Shown: positions 1 to 7,314, counted from the first letter of the stretch. The stretch: DNA of 32,224 nucleotides from Bacillales bacterium (GCA_035700025.1 DASSOY010000011.1:1-32224), one strand, 5' to 3'. Program-made: numbers and translations. The notes: generated from the sequence alone by a model not told the origin.

Positions 1-121
1 CTTCCCTCGCGTTTTCAATTACGTGGGCGGCATCTTTCAAGGAAAGCTCGCTCATCCGCATGCAGCCTAACGATATTTCTCCAACTTCCAAACCGCTTGT
101 TCCAAGTTTCATTTGTTTCAT
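1..121 (-). CDS. Aldo/keto reductase, N-terminal fragment (cut by window edge)
   Basis: Reading the minus strand from an ATG at 121 gives about 40 residues beginning MKQMKLGTSGLEVGEISLGC, followed by MRMSELSLKDAAHVIENARE. The opening K-L-G-T-S-G-L-x-V-x-x-I-x-L-G-C-M/W pattern is the first beta strand region of NADPH-dependent aldo/keto reductases. The RMSELS segment recalls the YdhF subgroup. The catalytic Asp/Tyr/Lys/His residues lie beyond the window, so activity cannot be judged. It starts 23 nt after the SagB-like gene stop, so the two are probably cotranscribed. A purine-rich GAGGGA just upstream is a modest ribosome binding site. Family assignment is fairly sure; the substrate is unknown. 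Confidence 0.8.
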   Translation of the reverse strand, partial: MKQMKLGTSGLEVGEISLGCMRMSELSLKDAAHVIENARE

Positions 122-144
122 CGAATCCCTCTTTCTTATAGATT

Positions 145-825
145 TTATTTCAAATCATACCGGCCAACAGGCACAAGATACACCGCCAAGAACCGTTCGG
201 GAATCATTTTTACATTGATTTCATCGTCTTTAAATCCCCCTACCGGCGCAATTGCGAGTTCTTGGGCTTGTGCGACAAGCATCATATTTTGTACGATATG
301 CCCCGCTTCCAACAAGCAAAACCGATACCCGCGCTCACCATAATGCTTTCCAGCATATTGTAAATCCGCAGCGATGATCAAACAAAAGTTACAATCGATG
401 TCTGTCTGTACAAATGCGTTTTCGATCTCATTATGTTCATTGATCCATGTTAATGCATGTTCGCTTGCAACGTACCGGTACAATCCCGATCGGACCTTAT
501 CGACTTGTTTGATCACAACAAATATATCATTGGGATATAAAGCACCCGCAGACGGATACATTCTTCGCCCATCTTCGGTTACCCCGGCGGACCATTTTAA
601 GAATGTGCCTAACGTGTCCAGATTTACCCTGCTGCCTTTAATAATCGTTTTTGATGTTTTTCTATTAAGTACGGTACGTGAAATTTCATTTTCCAACCGT
701 TGAAAAGGCAAGAAAATGTTCCTATCCGATGCGGCATAGCGCGTGTTTGTGCCTGGCGTTTTTGGTGTGTATGGATGACTTACCGGCGGCCAGCTTGACG
801 ATTCGTGATACTTATTGAAAATCAT
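145..825 (-). CDS. SagB/ThcOx-type FMN-dependent dehydrogenase
   Basis: This 226-aa protein has the hallmarks of the SagB/ThcOx branch of the nitroreductase fold. These are an R55-K-T-S58 FMN-contact motif, Y90-P-S-A-G-A-L-Y-P98, then Y162-G-E-R-G-Y-R-F-C-L-L-E-A-G-H176 with QN at 179-180, and a GGF at 196-198. Relatives oxidise azoline rings in thiazole/oxazole-modified peptides, or act as stand-alone flavin oxidoreductases. No cyclodehydratase (YcaO) or recognisable precursor peptide is visible here, so a stand-alone role is at least as likely. The length fits the short single-domain form. The start codon overlaps the stop of the 61-aa ORF upstream (ATGA), and a GAGG lies about 9 nt before it. 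A 22-bp stretch at 667-688 inside the gene is repeated exactly at 22498-22519. Confidence 0.85.
   Translation of the reverse strand: MIFNKYHESSSWPPVSHPYTPKTPGTNTRYAASDRNIFLPFQRLENEISRTVLNRKTSKTIIKGSRVNLDTLGTFLKWSAGVTEDGRRMYPSAGALYPNDIFVVIKQVDKVRSGLYRYVASEHALTWINEHNEIENAFVQTDIDCNFCLIIAADLQYAGKHYGERGYRFCLLEAGHIVQNMMLVAQAQELAIAPVGGFKDDEINVKMIPERFLAVYLVPVGRYDLK
667..688 (+). repeat. 22-bp exact direct repeat, copy 1 (inside the SagB-like gene)
   Basis: AAGTACGGTACGTGAAATTT followed by CA occurs here and again at 22498-22519, in the same orientation and without mismatch. The flanking bases differ on both sides, so the match is exactly 22 bp. It contains two short symmetrical parts, GTAC-G-GTAC and TGAAATTTCA. 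Here it encodes residues around E47-L53 of the SagB-like protein. A chance 22-bp match in a window of this size is very unlikely. Function unknown. Confidence 0.85.
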
Positions 826-1007
826 TCATTATAACCTCGAAACAACGCATGCCCGGCTTTAGACCAAACGACGTCTACGCCGTGCTGCAAAAACAGATCC
901 GTATCCGTTTTAATCCACGTCTTTTCCATTGGTTCACTGACCTTCCTTACAAAAAATTCGTGGTCTTTCCATAAGCCTTGGCAAATATTTTTTAACATAA
1001 GGATCAC
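822..1007 (-). CDS. Small hypothetical protein (61 aa) upstream of the SagB-like gene
   Basis: An ORF of 61 codons starts at GTG (1007), or of 58 codons from the ATG at 998. Its stop overlaps the SagB-like start by 4 nt, an arrangement typical of translational coupling. I do not recognise the sequence. It is mixed in charge, with no signal peptide or membrane segment. The tail reads FLQHGVDVVWSKAGHALFRG, then YNE. It lacks the Cys/Ser/Thr-rich core expected of a TOMM precursor. It could be a partner subunit, a detached N-terminal piece of the dehydrogenase, or non-coding. No strong ribosome binding site precedes either start, and its 5' end lies only 23 nt from the divergent ymaF-like start, which weakens the case. 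Confidence 0.4.
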   Translation of the reverse strand: MILMLKNICQGLWKDHEFFVRKVSEPMEKTWIKTDTDLFLQHGVDVVWSKAGHALFRGYNE

Positions 1008-1030
1008 AATCTCGAGGCAGGAGGTTACGA

Positions 1031-1426
1031 ATGGGTATCCCGATTACCGGTTTTTTGTTTTGCGCTGACGAAGGAAGCCTAAGCCCTAACGATGAACATT
1101 CCCACACGCTTTACGTCACAACGTGGGACGGCCGTCAAGTCCATGCCCACGAAATGGCAGGATTTACGTCCTTTGATGCTGGTCACCAACACCAATACCG
1201 GGCAAGGACTGAAACTGCGCCGAGCGGCGTGCCGCACAATCACCGTTACTATACGATTACTTCCATCAACGACGGACATGAACATCAAATCCAAGGTGTG
1301 ACGGGACCCGCAATTCCGCTGCAAGGCGGCGGCCATTATCACGAGTTCCGCGGCGTGACGACGATAAGCGGAGCCAATCCGCATCGCCATTCCTACAGCG
1401 GCCGCACCGGAAATGAAATTCGCTAA
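1031..1426 (+). CDS. YmaF-like histidine-rich repeat protein
   Basis: This 131-aa protein contains seven HxH pairs: residues 23/25, 38/40, 52/54, 69/71, 83/85, 102/104 and 118/120. They are set in loosely repeated units of the type D-G-H-x-H-x-(h)-x-G-x-T. This pattern matches the YmaF family of Bacillus. Fourteen regularly spaced histidines suggest metal binding or a metal-templated beta-repeat fold, which is inference. It has no signal peptide or transmembrane segment. The start is secure: AGGAGG sits 7 nt before ATG. The gene ends at the shared terminator at 1498-1530 and converges on the isochorismatase gene. Its promoter would have to lie inside the divergent 61-aa ORF. Confidence 0.75.
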   Translation: MGIPITGFLFCADEGSLSPNDEHSHTLYVTTWDGRQVHAHEMAGFTSFDAGHQHQYRARTETAPSGVPHNHRYYTITSINDGHEHQIQGVTGPAIPLQGGGHYHEFRGVTTISGANPHRHSYSGRTGNEIR

Positions 1427-1497
1427 CAATCATCCCAAGATTCCATCGAATAACAATCACGATGTTGCAGAAGTTCGAACCTTTGAAGGGTTATAAG

Positions 1498-1530
1498 ACA
1501 CCTCGACGCTCACAGCGATGAGGTGTTTTC
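1498..1530. terminator. Bidirectional intrinsic terminator between the ymaF-like and isochorismatase genes
   Basis: The 7-bp arms ACACCTC (1498-1504) and GAGGTGT (1520-1526) enclose a 15-nt loop. TTTTC follows on the plus strand. The minus-strand stop of the isochorismatase gene lies at 1532, so the hairpin can serve both convergent units. The U-tract is short on the minus side. Confidence 0.7.
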
Positions 1531-1531
1531 T

Positions 1532-2101
1532 CTATTCCGATTGCCGAATGGATTCATGAGGCGGGTCGAACAAGTTTTCCTCTGAGCTGCGCACTTGGAC
1601 GAAACGTGCTTGATTCCCGAACCAATGCAGCGTTTGATTGTGATGCTTCACAATTTCTTCTCCTTTTAATACGGGCGAATCGGTTGTGGAATGCCCGTCA
1701 CTCACTAAGGTCACATCAAAGCCATGGTCGGTCGCGGAACGAACAGCAGAATCTATGCAATATTCCGTTTGACAACCCATGATGATGACGTGTTCCACTT
1801 CGTGTTCTTTCAAATGACCGAGCAGCGGCGTTTCATGGAAAGCATTGTTCGCGCTTTTATTGAAGATTGGCGCAGATTCCGGGACGCGGATCGCCTCATG
1901 CACTTGAAAACCTGCCCCTTCACCGCCGGCGACAGAAACATCCCGGATGAAAACAATCGGAATGTCAGCGGCCAAAGACTGATCAATGACGGCATTGATC
2001 GTGTTTAGTAATTGTTCTTTCTCGACAACCGCTGGTCCTTCTTCACTGGCTTCAATAATCGCTTGCTGTGCATCAATGACAAGCAGAGCATGTTTTTTCA
2101 C
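1532..2101 (-). CDS. Isochorismatase-family cysteine hydrolase
   Basis: This 189-aa cytoplasmic protein has the catalytic triad of the isochorismatase/nicotinamidase superfamily: D10 (LVIDAQQ), K82 (FNKSANNAF) and C115 (GCQTEYCID). The cis-peptide region before the nucleophile (IIMGCQ) is also typical. Members hydrolyse amide, ester or vinyl-ether bonds in small molecules such as nicotinamide, N-carbamoyl compounds and isochorismate. The substrate of this one cannot be assigned. The start is GTG at 2101, preceded by AGAGAGGA at good spacing; the ATG at 2108 is out of frame. It follows ykfC by 34 nt without a terminator, so it is probably the second gene of that operon. A role in amide turnover linked to peptide recycling is only a guess. 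Confidence 0.85.
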   Translation of the reverse strand: MKKHALLVIDAQQAIIEASEEGPAVVEKEQLLNTINAVIDQSLAADIPIVFIRDVSVAGGEGAGFQVHEAIRVPESAPIFNKSANNAFHETPLLGHLKEHEVEHVIIMGCQTEYCIDSAVRSATDHGFDVTLVSDGHSTTDSPVLKGEEIVKHHNQTLHWFGNQARFVQVRSSEENLFDPPHESIRQSE

Positions 2102-2135
2102 GCTTCATTTTCCTCTCTCAAGACCATTTTTTATA

Positions 2136-3035
2136 TTAATGAAAGCGGCGGACCGCGCACAACTCGCGCTCGTAGATCGTCCCTTCAAGCGCAATCGATT
2201 CGATCGCTTTTCCCGTATGCGGGGCATGAAGCATCTTGCTTTCTCCAGCATAAAACCCGACATGATGGACCGAACCTTCACCTTCCTGATCGGCAAAGTA
2301 AAGCAAGTCACCGGGTGCGGCGGCTGTCAGAGCAATTTTTTTACCTTCGCGCGCTTGATCACTCGCATCCCGAGGAATCGTATACCCGTGCACACGTAGA
2401 ATCGTATAGCAAAACCCTGAACAATCAAAACCGAAACCCGACATGCCGCCCCATAAATACGGAAGTCCGACAAAAGAACACGCTTCTGCGATGAAATCTT
2501 CGCCGGTCGTCGGCATCGGCTGGTCATTCACGATCTTCACATCCGTCTTTTGCAGCCAGAGCGATCCGTGCGGAGTATCTACTTGAACCCAACGCCCCTC
2601 GCTTCTTAAATAAGGCAGCCGCGTCGCATAACTTACCAGCATGAACGGAAACTTCTGTTCGTTATATAAAATGGCCGCCGAAACCGTCACTGAGGCAAAA
2701 ATCTTCTCTTTGCGGTTGGACGGTTTTGCTGACAGCTGTTCAAGCGGCATCCAAGCTGGATATCCTCGCGAATCTTTGGACGACGGCTGGTCAGGCACGG
2801 CCACTTTCACCCAATCGCCTTGCTCCTCCAGCAGTTTCACTGTCTGTCCATACAGCACTTGCGATTGCACGAGATTTCGACCGCTCAATTCGCGCCGATC
2901 TTCGACCGTCATCCCGTTCAGCCAGTCCATCGGTCGTGCAGGACTGCTCAACATCGCTCGATCCATTTCCCTCGGGGATTCCGGCGTCGTCCACAAGGTT
3001 GCTACATTTACATTCACAAGACATTCACTTGACAT
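2136..3035 (-). CDS. ykfC: YkfC-like gamma-D-glutamyl-L-diamino acid endopeptidase (NlpC/P60)
   Basis: At 299 aa it is close to Bacillus YkfC in length. The N-terminal half (about 5-170) carries two SH3b-like segments, with VNVATLW and later VSAAILY. The C-terminal NlpC/P60 domain has C205 (FGFDCSGF), H258 (VHHVGFY) and H270 (MLHAP), spaced as in YkfC proteins of known structure. YkfC cleaves murein-derived tripeptides after gamma-D-Glu during cell-wall recycling. No signal peptide is present, which fits a cytoplasmic enzyme. GAGGTGA lies just before the ATG at 3035. The usual ykf partners (epimerase, LD-carboxypeptidase, peptide transporter) are absent here. Confidence 0.9.
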   Translation of the reverse strand: MSSECLVNVNVATLWTTPESPREMDRAMLSSPARPMDWLNGMTVEDRRELSGRNLVQSQVLYGQTVKLLEEQGDWVKVAVPDQPSSKDSRGYPAWMPLEQLSAKPSNRKEKIFASVTVSAAILYNEQKFPFMLVSYATRLPYLRSEGRWVQVDTPHGSLWLQKTDVKIVNDQPMPTTGEDFIAEACSFVGLPYLWGGMSGFGFDCSGFCYTILRVHGYTIPRDASDQAREGKKIALTAAAPGDLLYFADQEGEGSVHHVGFYAGESKMLHAPHTGKAIESIALEGTIYERELCAVRRFH

Positions 3036-3066
3036 GCATTCACCTCACACTGTTCAAACTATTGTC

Positions 3067-3072
3067 ATTATA
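3067..3072 (-). promoter_or_regulatory. Candidate -10 element of the ykfC promoter
   Basis: The minus strand reads TATAAT here, about 32 nt upstream of the ykfC ATG. No convincing -35 hexamer is seen at 16-18 nt, so activation or another sigma factor is possible. Confidence 0.4.
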
Positions 3073-3108
3073 CTATTTTTTCCGTATAAACGGGCGCTTT
3101 TTGCGCAA

Positions 3109-3134
3109 GAAAAAAAGACCGCTGTTGCGGTCTA
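3109..3134 (-). terminator. Intrinsic terminator of the DUF3231 gene
   Basis: On the minus strand GACCGC, the loop AACA and GCGGTC are followed by seven T residues. The stem begins in the stop codon of the DUF3231 gene. It separates that gene from the ykfC promoter. Confidence 0.85.
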
Positions 3135-4151
3135 TGAGCGTTTGCCCTGAATCACTTGACTTCGTTCTTCCATTTGCGGCGGTTTTTCCATCCAGCCGTT
3201 TTCGATCATCAGCTTGCCGCCTTTTTTTGCGTAATTGAAAATGTTGCGCGACAAATTAGCCATTTTTAACGGCAAATCGCTTCTTAAACTAAACGAAGTG
3301 CCGAGCGCGTTGCTCGTGAGACCGAAACTGCTGAGCAAACTCGTGTTGTACATCATTAACTTGTTTGAAAATGGCGCGATCGTCGACCGTGTGGCCTTTC
3401 CCGCCCACGTAGCAGGTGTTTGTATGTCGCTTTGCAACAATAATCCACCCAACTCGGTAACGATTTTTTTCGCCAATTCTTTCCCTTCAAAGAAATAGTT
3501 ACGTACTTGTTCGTGGTCTGTGACTTGGCTGAACCCCGTCATTAATTGCATGCCCATCACATTTGACTCGATCGATTGATAAATAAGAGCGACTTCGACC
3601 ACGTTAAGAGTCCGTTTGTCGTTGAAAAGACTGAACCCGCTCATATAAGTTTTATCCTTCACAAATTGGTTTTCCGAAGGAATGTCGACATAAGGGGAAC
3701 GAGCAAGCACTCCTTTGTCAAGCAGAAGCTGCGTCGTCTTTTTATACATTTCTTCAGCTTCTCTGGTGAATTTTTTGAATAAATCGATGATATCTTCCCT
3801 GTAACTGACTGTTGTGTAAAGCGCATGCAATCCTGTCGCAACTTTCGACATCGTTCGCAAGTACATGATGTCAAACATGTGATCAAATAGCGGAGGGGCA
3901 TCCAAATGAACGTCCAATTCCGTGAAACCGACCGGCACCGGCGCTCCCTCGCGGCGAAGAATCGTTGAAATCGTTTCGACGTCTTGTTTCTCGACAGTGT
4001 ATCTTTCCGTCATGAGTCGCTTGCTCTCTTGTTCGTCGACGTGAGTTAGGAAGTATTCCAGCACCCGAGCTACCATCGTTTTTTTTTCATAAATCATCCA
4101 GAGTGCCGCATATTCTGACGAACATATCGGGTGATTTTTCTCAGTCGTCAT
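3132..4151 (-). CDS. DUF3231 family protein
   Basis: This 339-aa protein resembles the DUF3231 family common in Bacillaceae, whose members are predicted to be helical and distantly related to spore coat protein F. The sequence appears to contain two similar helical halves (about 10-165 and 175-325). Each carries conserved acidic and aromatic residues; the second half includes LIYQSIESNVMGMQLMTGFS. No signal peptide or membrane helix is seen. GAGGTGG lies 7 nt before the ATG. The molecular function is not established; sporulation or spore-surface association is the usual guess. It lies 76 nt downstream of the GH18 lipoprotein gene with no clear terminator between them, so cotranscription is possible. 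Confidence 0.8.
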   Translation of the reverse strand: MTTEKNHPICSSEYAALWMIYEKKTMVARVLEYFLTHVDEQESKRLMTERYTVEKQDVETISTILRREGAPVPVGFTELDVHLDAPPLFDHMFDIMYLRTMSKVATGLHALYTTVSYREDIIDLFKKFTREAEEMYKKTTQLLLDKGVLARSPYVDIPSENQFVKDKTYMSGFSLFNDKRTLNVVEVALIYQSIESNVMGMQLMTGFSQVTDHEQVRNYFFEGKELAKKIVTELGGLLLQSDIQTPATWAGKATRSTIAPFSNKLMMYNTSLLSSFGLTSNALGTSFSLRSDLPLKMANLSRNIFNYAKKGGKLMIENGWMEKPPQMEERSQVIQGKRS

Positions 4152-4227
4152 TCGCCTACCACCTCTTGTGCACCTTTTCTACATATTTTGTCTCAGGAGA
4201 AAACGAATTATCCGGTTCGATCGTCAA

Positions 4228-5364
4228 CTAGTGTCTTCTAATGTTGAAATTCCGCCTTAACAACGTCCAGTTTTGCGGAGCTTTCGGCCCCAACTCCCAA
4301 TAACTCACGCCGCGCAATCCGTATTGTTTCACCAAATCGAACTTCGCCTGCAAACTTCTTTCGTTTTCAAACCAGACGACATGTCGCTTGCCATTTTTAT
4401 CCGTATAATTAAAATATGGAGATTGCGCGTCCGGGTCGAACATGATGACCGCTTCCTTTTGATCTGCAAGTTGAGCGGCTTCCTGCAATCCGACTCGTTT
4501 CGCCGGAGAACCGCCTTTCTGATAAGGGAGCGTCCAATCATAACCGTACAACGGCATACCCATAATAATGTTTTTGCGGGGGATCTTCGTTACTGCATAA
4601 TCCAGCACCTTTCGGACTTGATCAATCGGGGCGACGGCCATCGGCGGACCTCCGGTCCATCCCCACTCATACGTCATGAGGATGACGAAATCCATGAGTT
4701 TGCCGTGAGCACCGTAATCGTGCGCCGTATACCAAGGTCCTGTTTGCTTTTCACTCGTTTTCGGAGCAAGTGAAGATGACACGGCGAAACCGGCTTTGTG
4801 CATTCTTGGCACGAGTTTGCGCAAGAATTGCGTATAATGGTCTCTGTCTTCCGGCAAAAGATGTTCAAAATCAACATTCAAAGCTGCGAAACCTTTCGCT
4901 TTCATCAGCTGAATGACGTTATCGATGAGTTGATCCTGCACATTTTCATTTGTCAAAATCGCATGCCCAATGTCCGGCGAAAAAGTGCCTTCGGCAAAGT
5001 TGGTAATGACCAACATCGGTTTGCTTTCGGTATTTTCTACCGCCTGCAAACTCTTTTCGTCTTGAAGCGGGATGAGCGTTCCGTCCGCCTTAACCCGGTA
5101 GCTGAAAAATGCCGCAAAAGATAAATGTTCCGCTGTGTTGCTCAAAATTTTGGCCATTCTGCCGGTTCCGGCAGGTTCAATAAAACCAATCGTATCGATC
5201 GTCGGCTTCTTCTCTTTCGATTTCCCGTTATTCCCGTTCGGGTCATAACCCGTTTGCCGGAGAACGTTCGATTCCGGCGACGACCCGTTTCCGTTTCCGG
5301 AACAAGCCGAAAGAATAACGAGAAGAGAGAGAAGGATTAACAGACTAAATCTCGACTTTCTCAT
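4228..5364 (-). CDS. Lipoprotein with glycosyl hydrolase family 18 domain (YaaH/SleL-like)
   Basis: The 378-aa precursor starts with a lipoprotein signal peptide (MRKSRF, a hydrophobic core, lipobox L18-S-A-C21). A Ser/Gly/Asn-rich linker to about residue 52 follows, then a GH18 barrel. The catalytic strand reads LNVDFEHL with the acid Glu at 167, and later GH18 strands are visible (FVILMTYEWGW, IIMGMPLYGYDW, GVSYWELG). The closest known relatives are N-acetylglucosaminidases acting on spore-cortex fragments or peptidoglycan (YaaH/SleL, YkvQ, YdhD). Those usually carry LysM domains, which are missing here; the lipid anchor could replace them for localisation. GGGAGG precedes the ATG at good spacing. 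Confidence 0.85.
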   Translation of the reverse strand: MRKSRFSLLILLSLLVILSACSGNGNGSSPESNVLRQTGYDPNGNNGKSKEKKPTIDTIGFIEPAGTGRMAKILSNTAEHLSFAAFFSYRVKADGTLIPLQDEKSLQAVENTESKPMLVITNFAEGTFSPDIGHAILTNENVQDQLIDNVIQLMKAKGFAALNVDFEHLLPEDRDHYTQFLRKLVPRMHKAGFAVSSSLAPKTSEKQTGPWYTAHDYGAHGKLMDFVILMTYEWGWTGGPPMAVAPIDQVRKVLDYAVTKIPRKNIIMGMPLYGYDWTLPYQKGGSPAKRVGLQEAAQLADQKEAVIMFDPDAQSPYFNYTDKNGKRHVVWFENERSLQAKFDLVKQYGLRGVSYWELGPKAPQNWTLLRRNFNIRRH

Positions 5365-5466
5365 CGTACTGCCTCCCGTCGCGTAAGATGTTCTTACTAT
5401 TCGGAGGCGGTGAACTTTTTATTCTAATGACTTGAAGTTTATCGATTTAAGGCTGAACTATAATAA

Positions 5467-5489
5467 GACCGCCGTGAAAAACGGCGGTC
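5467..5489 (-). terminator. Hairpin terminator downstream of amt
   Basis: A perfect 9-bp stem (GACCGCCGT / ACGGCGGTC) with a 5-nt loop lies 12 nt beyond the amt stop. The minus-strand tail (TTATTATAG) is T-rich but interrupted, so termination may be partial. Confidence 0.7.
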
Positions 5490-5501
5490 AAATACAATGT
5501 T

Positions 5502-6800
5502 CTACTGGGCGACATCTTGACGGCGGATCAACTCGAGGTGTTCGGGGTAACCGTAAGAGCCGTGTTCGCTTAAGTCCAGACCGGATAGTTCCTCGTCATC
5601 TCTTACTCGGATGCCGATCGTGATTTTCAATCCGTAAAGGATAACGAAGGAAAACAACCCAACATACAAAATAGCGCCAACCACCCCGAGAGCCTGCACC
5701 ATCAACTGGTGAAATCCACCGCCGTAAAAGAGACCTGCTTTTCCGATTCCGGTTATCTCAACAAGACGAGGTGAGGCAAAGAATCCAGTGGAAAGCGTAC
5801 CGATGATTCCGGCAATTCCGTGAACGGAAAATGCGAATATCGGATCATCCAATCCTTTTCTTTCAAAATATTGCGAAGTCCAAAAAGTGATCGATCCGGC
5901 CATCGCGCCAATAACGACGGCCGCCCACGGTTCGACGAACGCGCAGGCAGCCGTAATCGCCACGAGCGCAGACAGGACACCGTTAATCATCGCTGCCACG
6001 TCCGCTTTCCCGACCAACCAAATGGCAGTAAACACGGCTCCGAGCGCGCCAGCGGCAGCAGCAAGGTTTGTGGTTAAAGCAATGTATCCGAAAAAGCCGT
6101 CCGCCGTTCCCATCGTACTTCCGGCATTAAAGCCGAACCAACCTACCCACAAAATGAATCCGCCGAGCACCGAATAAACGAGATTGTGTCCCGGAATGAG
6201 GTTCGGCGTCCGATCTTTGTTGAATTTGCCGATCCGGGGTCCGAGCAGCAGCGTTGCGACCAAAGCGGCAATTGCTCCTTGCAAATGAACGACCGTCGAA
6301 CCGGCAAAATCCTGCATGCCAATTTGACCGAGCCAACCGCCTCCCCACACCCAGTGCCCGACCGTAGGATAAATGAATATGGTGAACAACGCGCCAAATA
6401 GGAAATAGACTGAGAATTTCGCCCGTTCGGCGAATCCACCCCAGGCGATCGCCAAAGAAACCGCCGCAAAAGCCAATTGAAATAAAAATTTGAGTGACAG
6501 CGGCACGTTAGCCCAAGAAAGAGATTCAAACGTCGTTTCACTCGGTTCACTCAAAAACCATCCTTCCGTTCCGAAAAAACCGTTCCCGGTTCCGAACGTT
6601 ATCGCAAATCCGAATGCCCAAAACGCAATCGATGCAATGGCGAAACTAAGCAATTGCTTCCCGGCAACATGACCGGCGTTCTTCATTCGCGTCGAACCCG
6701 CTTCCAACAATGCGAATCCCGCCTGCATTCCAATCACAAGCACAGCGGCCACCATGACCCAAAGAGAATCGAGCAACAACGGAACATTGACGTTTTCCAT
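5502..6800 (-). CDS. amt: Ammonium transporter Amt
   Basis: This 432-aa integral membrane protein has about 11 hydrophobic segments and Amt/Mep signatures: GMQAGFALLEAGSTRMKN near the N-terminus, WGGGWLGQIGMQDFAGSTVV in the middle, FNAGST, and the pore-histidine strands with DPIFAFSVHGIAGIIGT and GGFHQL. It conducts ammonium/ammonia at low external nitrogen. I place the start at ATG 6800, which has GAGGTGGAG upstream, rather than the in-frame TTG 18 nt earlier that overlaps this ribosome binding site. No glnK (nrgB) follows, unlike the amt-glnK pair of many bacteria. A TnrA-type operator lies about 50 bp upstream and tnrA itself is the next gene upstream. Confidence 0.95.
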   Translation of the reverse strand: MENVNVPLLLDSLWVMVAAVLVIGMQAGFALLEAGSTRMKNAGHVAGKQLLSFAIASIAFWAFGFAITFGTGNGFFGTEGWFLSEPSETTFESLSWANVPLSLKFLFQLAFAAVSLAIAWGGFAERAKFSVYFLFGALFTIFIYPTVGHWVWGGGWLGQIGMQDFAGSTVVHLQGAIAALVATLLLGPRIGKFNKDRTPNLIPGHNLVYSVLGGFILWVGWFGFNAGSTMGTADGFFGYIALTTNLAAAAGALGAVFTAIWLVGKADVAAMINGVLSALVAITAACAFVEPWAAVVIGAMAGSITFWTSQYFERKGLDDPIFAFSVHGIAGIIGTLSTGFFASPRLVEITGIGKAGLFYGGGFHQLMVQALGVVGAILYVGLFSFVILYGLKITIGIRVRDDEELSGLDLSEHGSYGYPEHLELIRRQDVAQ

Positions 6801-6841
6801 TTTCTCCACCTCTTCCAATTGTCTTAATTCTTAACCTTTAA

Positions 6842-6858
6842 TGTTAAGTTACCTTACA
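6842..6858. promoter_or_regulatory. TnrA/GlnR operator upstream of amt
   Basis: TGTTAAGTTACCTTACA fits TGTNAN7TNACA at every fixed position. It lies in the 84-bp gap between tnrA and amt. Its centre is only about 50 bp from the amt ATG, closer than usual for a TnrA-activated promoter, and no good -10 is visible. The sign of regulation is therefore uncertain. Confidence 0.75.
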
Positions 6859-6884
6859 GTTAAATGAAAATTATGAACTTGATT

Positions 6885-7196
6885 TCATCGCTTACGCATA
6901 TGAAAATGTGCATTCAATTGACCTTTTCGCAACTCATTTCTTATGTCTTGCTCCCTCCGTCTTTCCTTCCTGAACGACTGGCGGATTTCATGCGTTTGCA
7001 CGCCCTCCTCTCTTTGTTCCGCAATTTCCATCAACAGCTCAACGTCCGAAAACGAATACTTCCTCGTCCCTTTATTCGTACGATCCGGAAAGACGAGCCG
7101 ACGTTCTTCATAATAGCGGATTTTTCGCTCGGAAAGACCCGTCAGCTCGCAGACAGTGCCGATCGAAATCACCTTTTTATCCTTATACATCGTCAT
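6885..7196 (-). CDS. tnrA: MerR-family nitrogen regulator TnrA
   Basis: About 103 aa. It consists of an N-terminal winged HTH ([20 protein letters not shown], then the wing with [20 protein letters not shown]) and a short C-terminal tail ending [12 protein letters not shown]. That tail matches the part of TnrA that binds feedback-inhibited glutamine synthetase; GlnR has a different, autoinhibitory tail. TnrA acts when nitrogen is limiting, activating transport and assimilation genes such as amt. I choose ATG 7196, with GGGTGG just upstream, over the GTG at 7205. An operator matching its own consensus lies upstream (7257-7273), which suggests autoregulation. Confidence 0.93.
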   Translation of the reverse strand: MTMYKDKKVISIGTVCELTGLSERKIRYYEERRLVFPDRTNKGTRKYSFSDVELLMEIAEQREEGVQTHEIRQSFRKERRREQDIRNELRKGQLNAHFHMRKR

Positions 7197-7222
7197 GACA
7201 ACCACCCGGTCCCTTATGATTA

Positions 7223-7228
7223 ATTATC
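7223..7228 (-). promoter_or_regulatory. Candidate -10 element of the tnrA promoter
   Basis: GATAAT on the minus strand would place transcription start near 7216. That puts the centre of the upstream TnrA operator at about -49, the usual position for TnrA activation. An alternative -10, TAAAAT at 7232-7237, would give about -40. Confidence 0.5.
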
Positions 7229-7256
7229 TCTATTTTACAACGGTTCTCCATCTTTT

Positions 7257-7273
7257 TGTCAGAAAATCTGACA
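7257..7273. promoter_or_regulatory. TnrA/GlnR operator upstream of tnrA
   Basis: TGTCAGAAAATCTGACA is a 17-bp near-perfect palindrome. It matches TGTNANAWWWTMTNACA at every defined base. It lies 60 bp upstream of the tnrA start and 3 bp from the T-tract of the pabBC terminator, so it belongs to tnrA. Confidence 0.85.
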
Positions 7274-7276
7274 AAC

Positions 7277-7303
7277 AAAAAATCTCCACCTCCGAAAGGA
7301 GAT
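7277..7303 (-). terminator. Intrinsic terminator of pabBC
   Basis: On the minus strand the stem ATCTCC / GGAGAT with a 10-nt loop is followed by a run of T. It begins 12 nt beyond the pabBC stop. Confidence 0.75.
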
Positions 7304-7314
7304 GAAGACAGTGG

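Noticed and set aside
145-1007. Azoline-peptide (TOMM) biosynthetic cluster
   Set aside because: The 61-aa ORF lacks a Cys/Ser/Thr-rich core and no YcaO or protease gene is visible; the cluster edge is outside the window, so this remains open only on the left.
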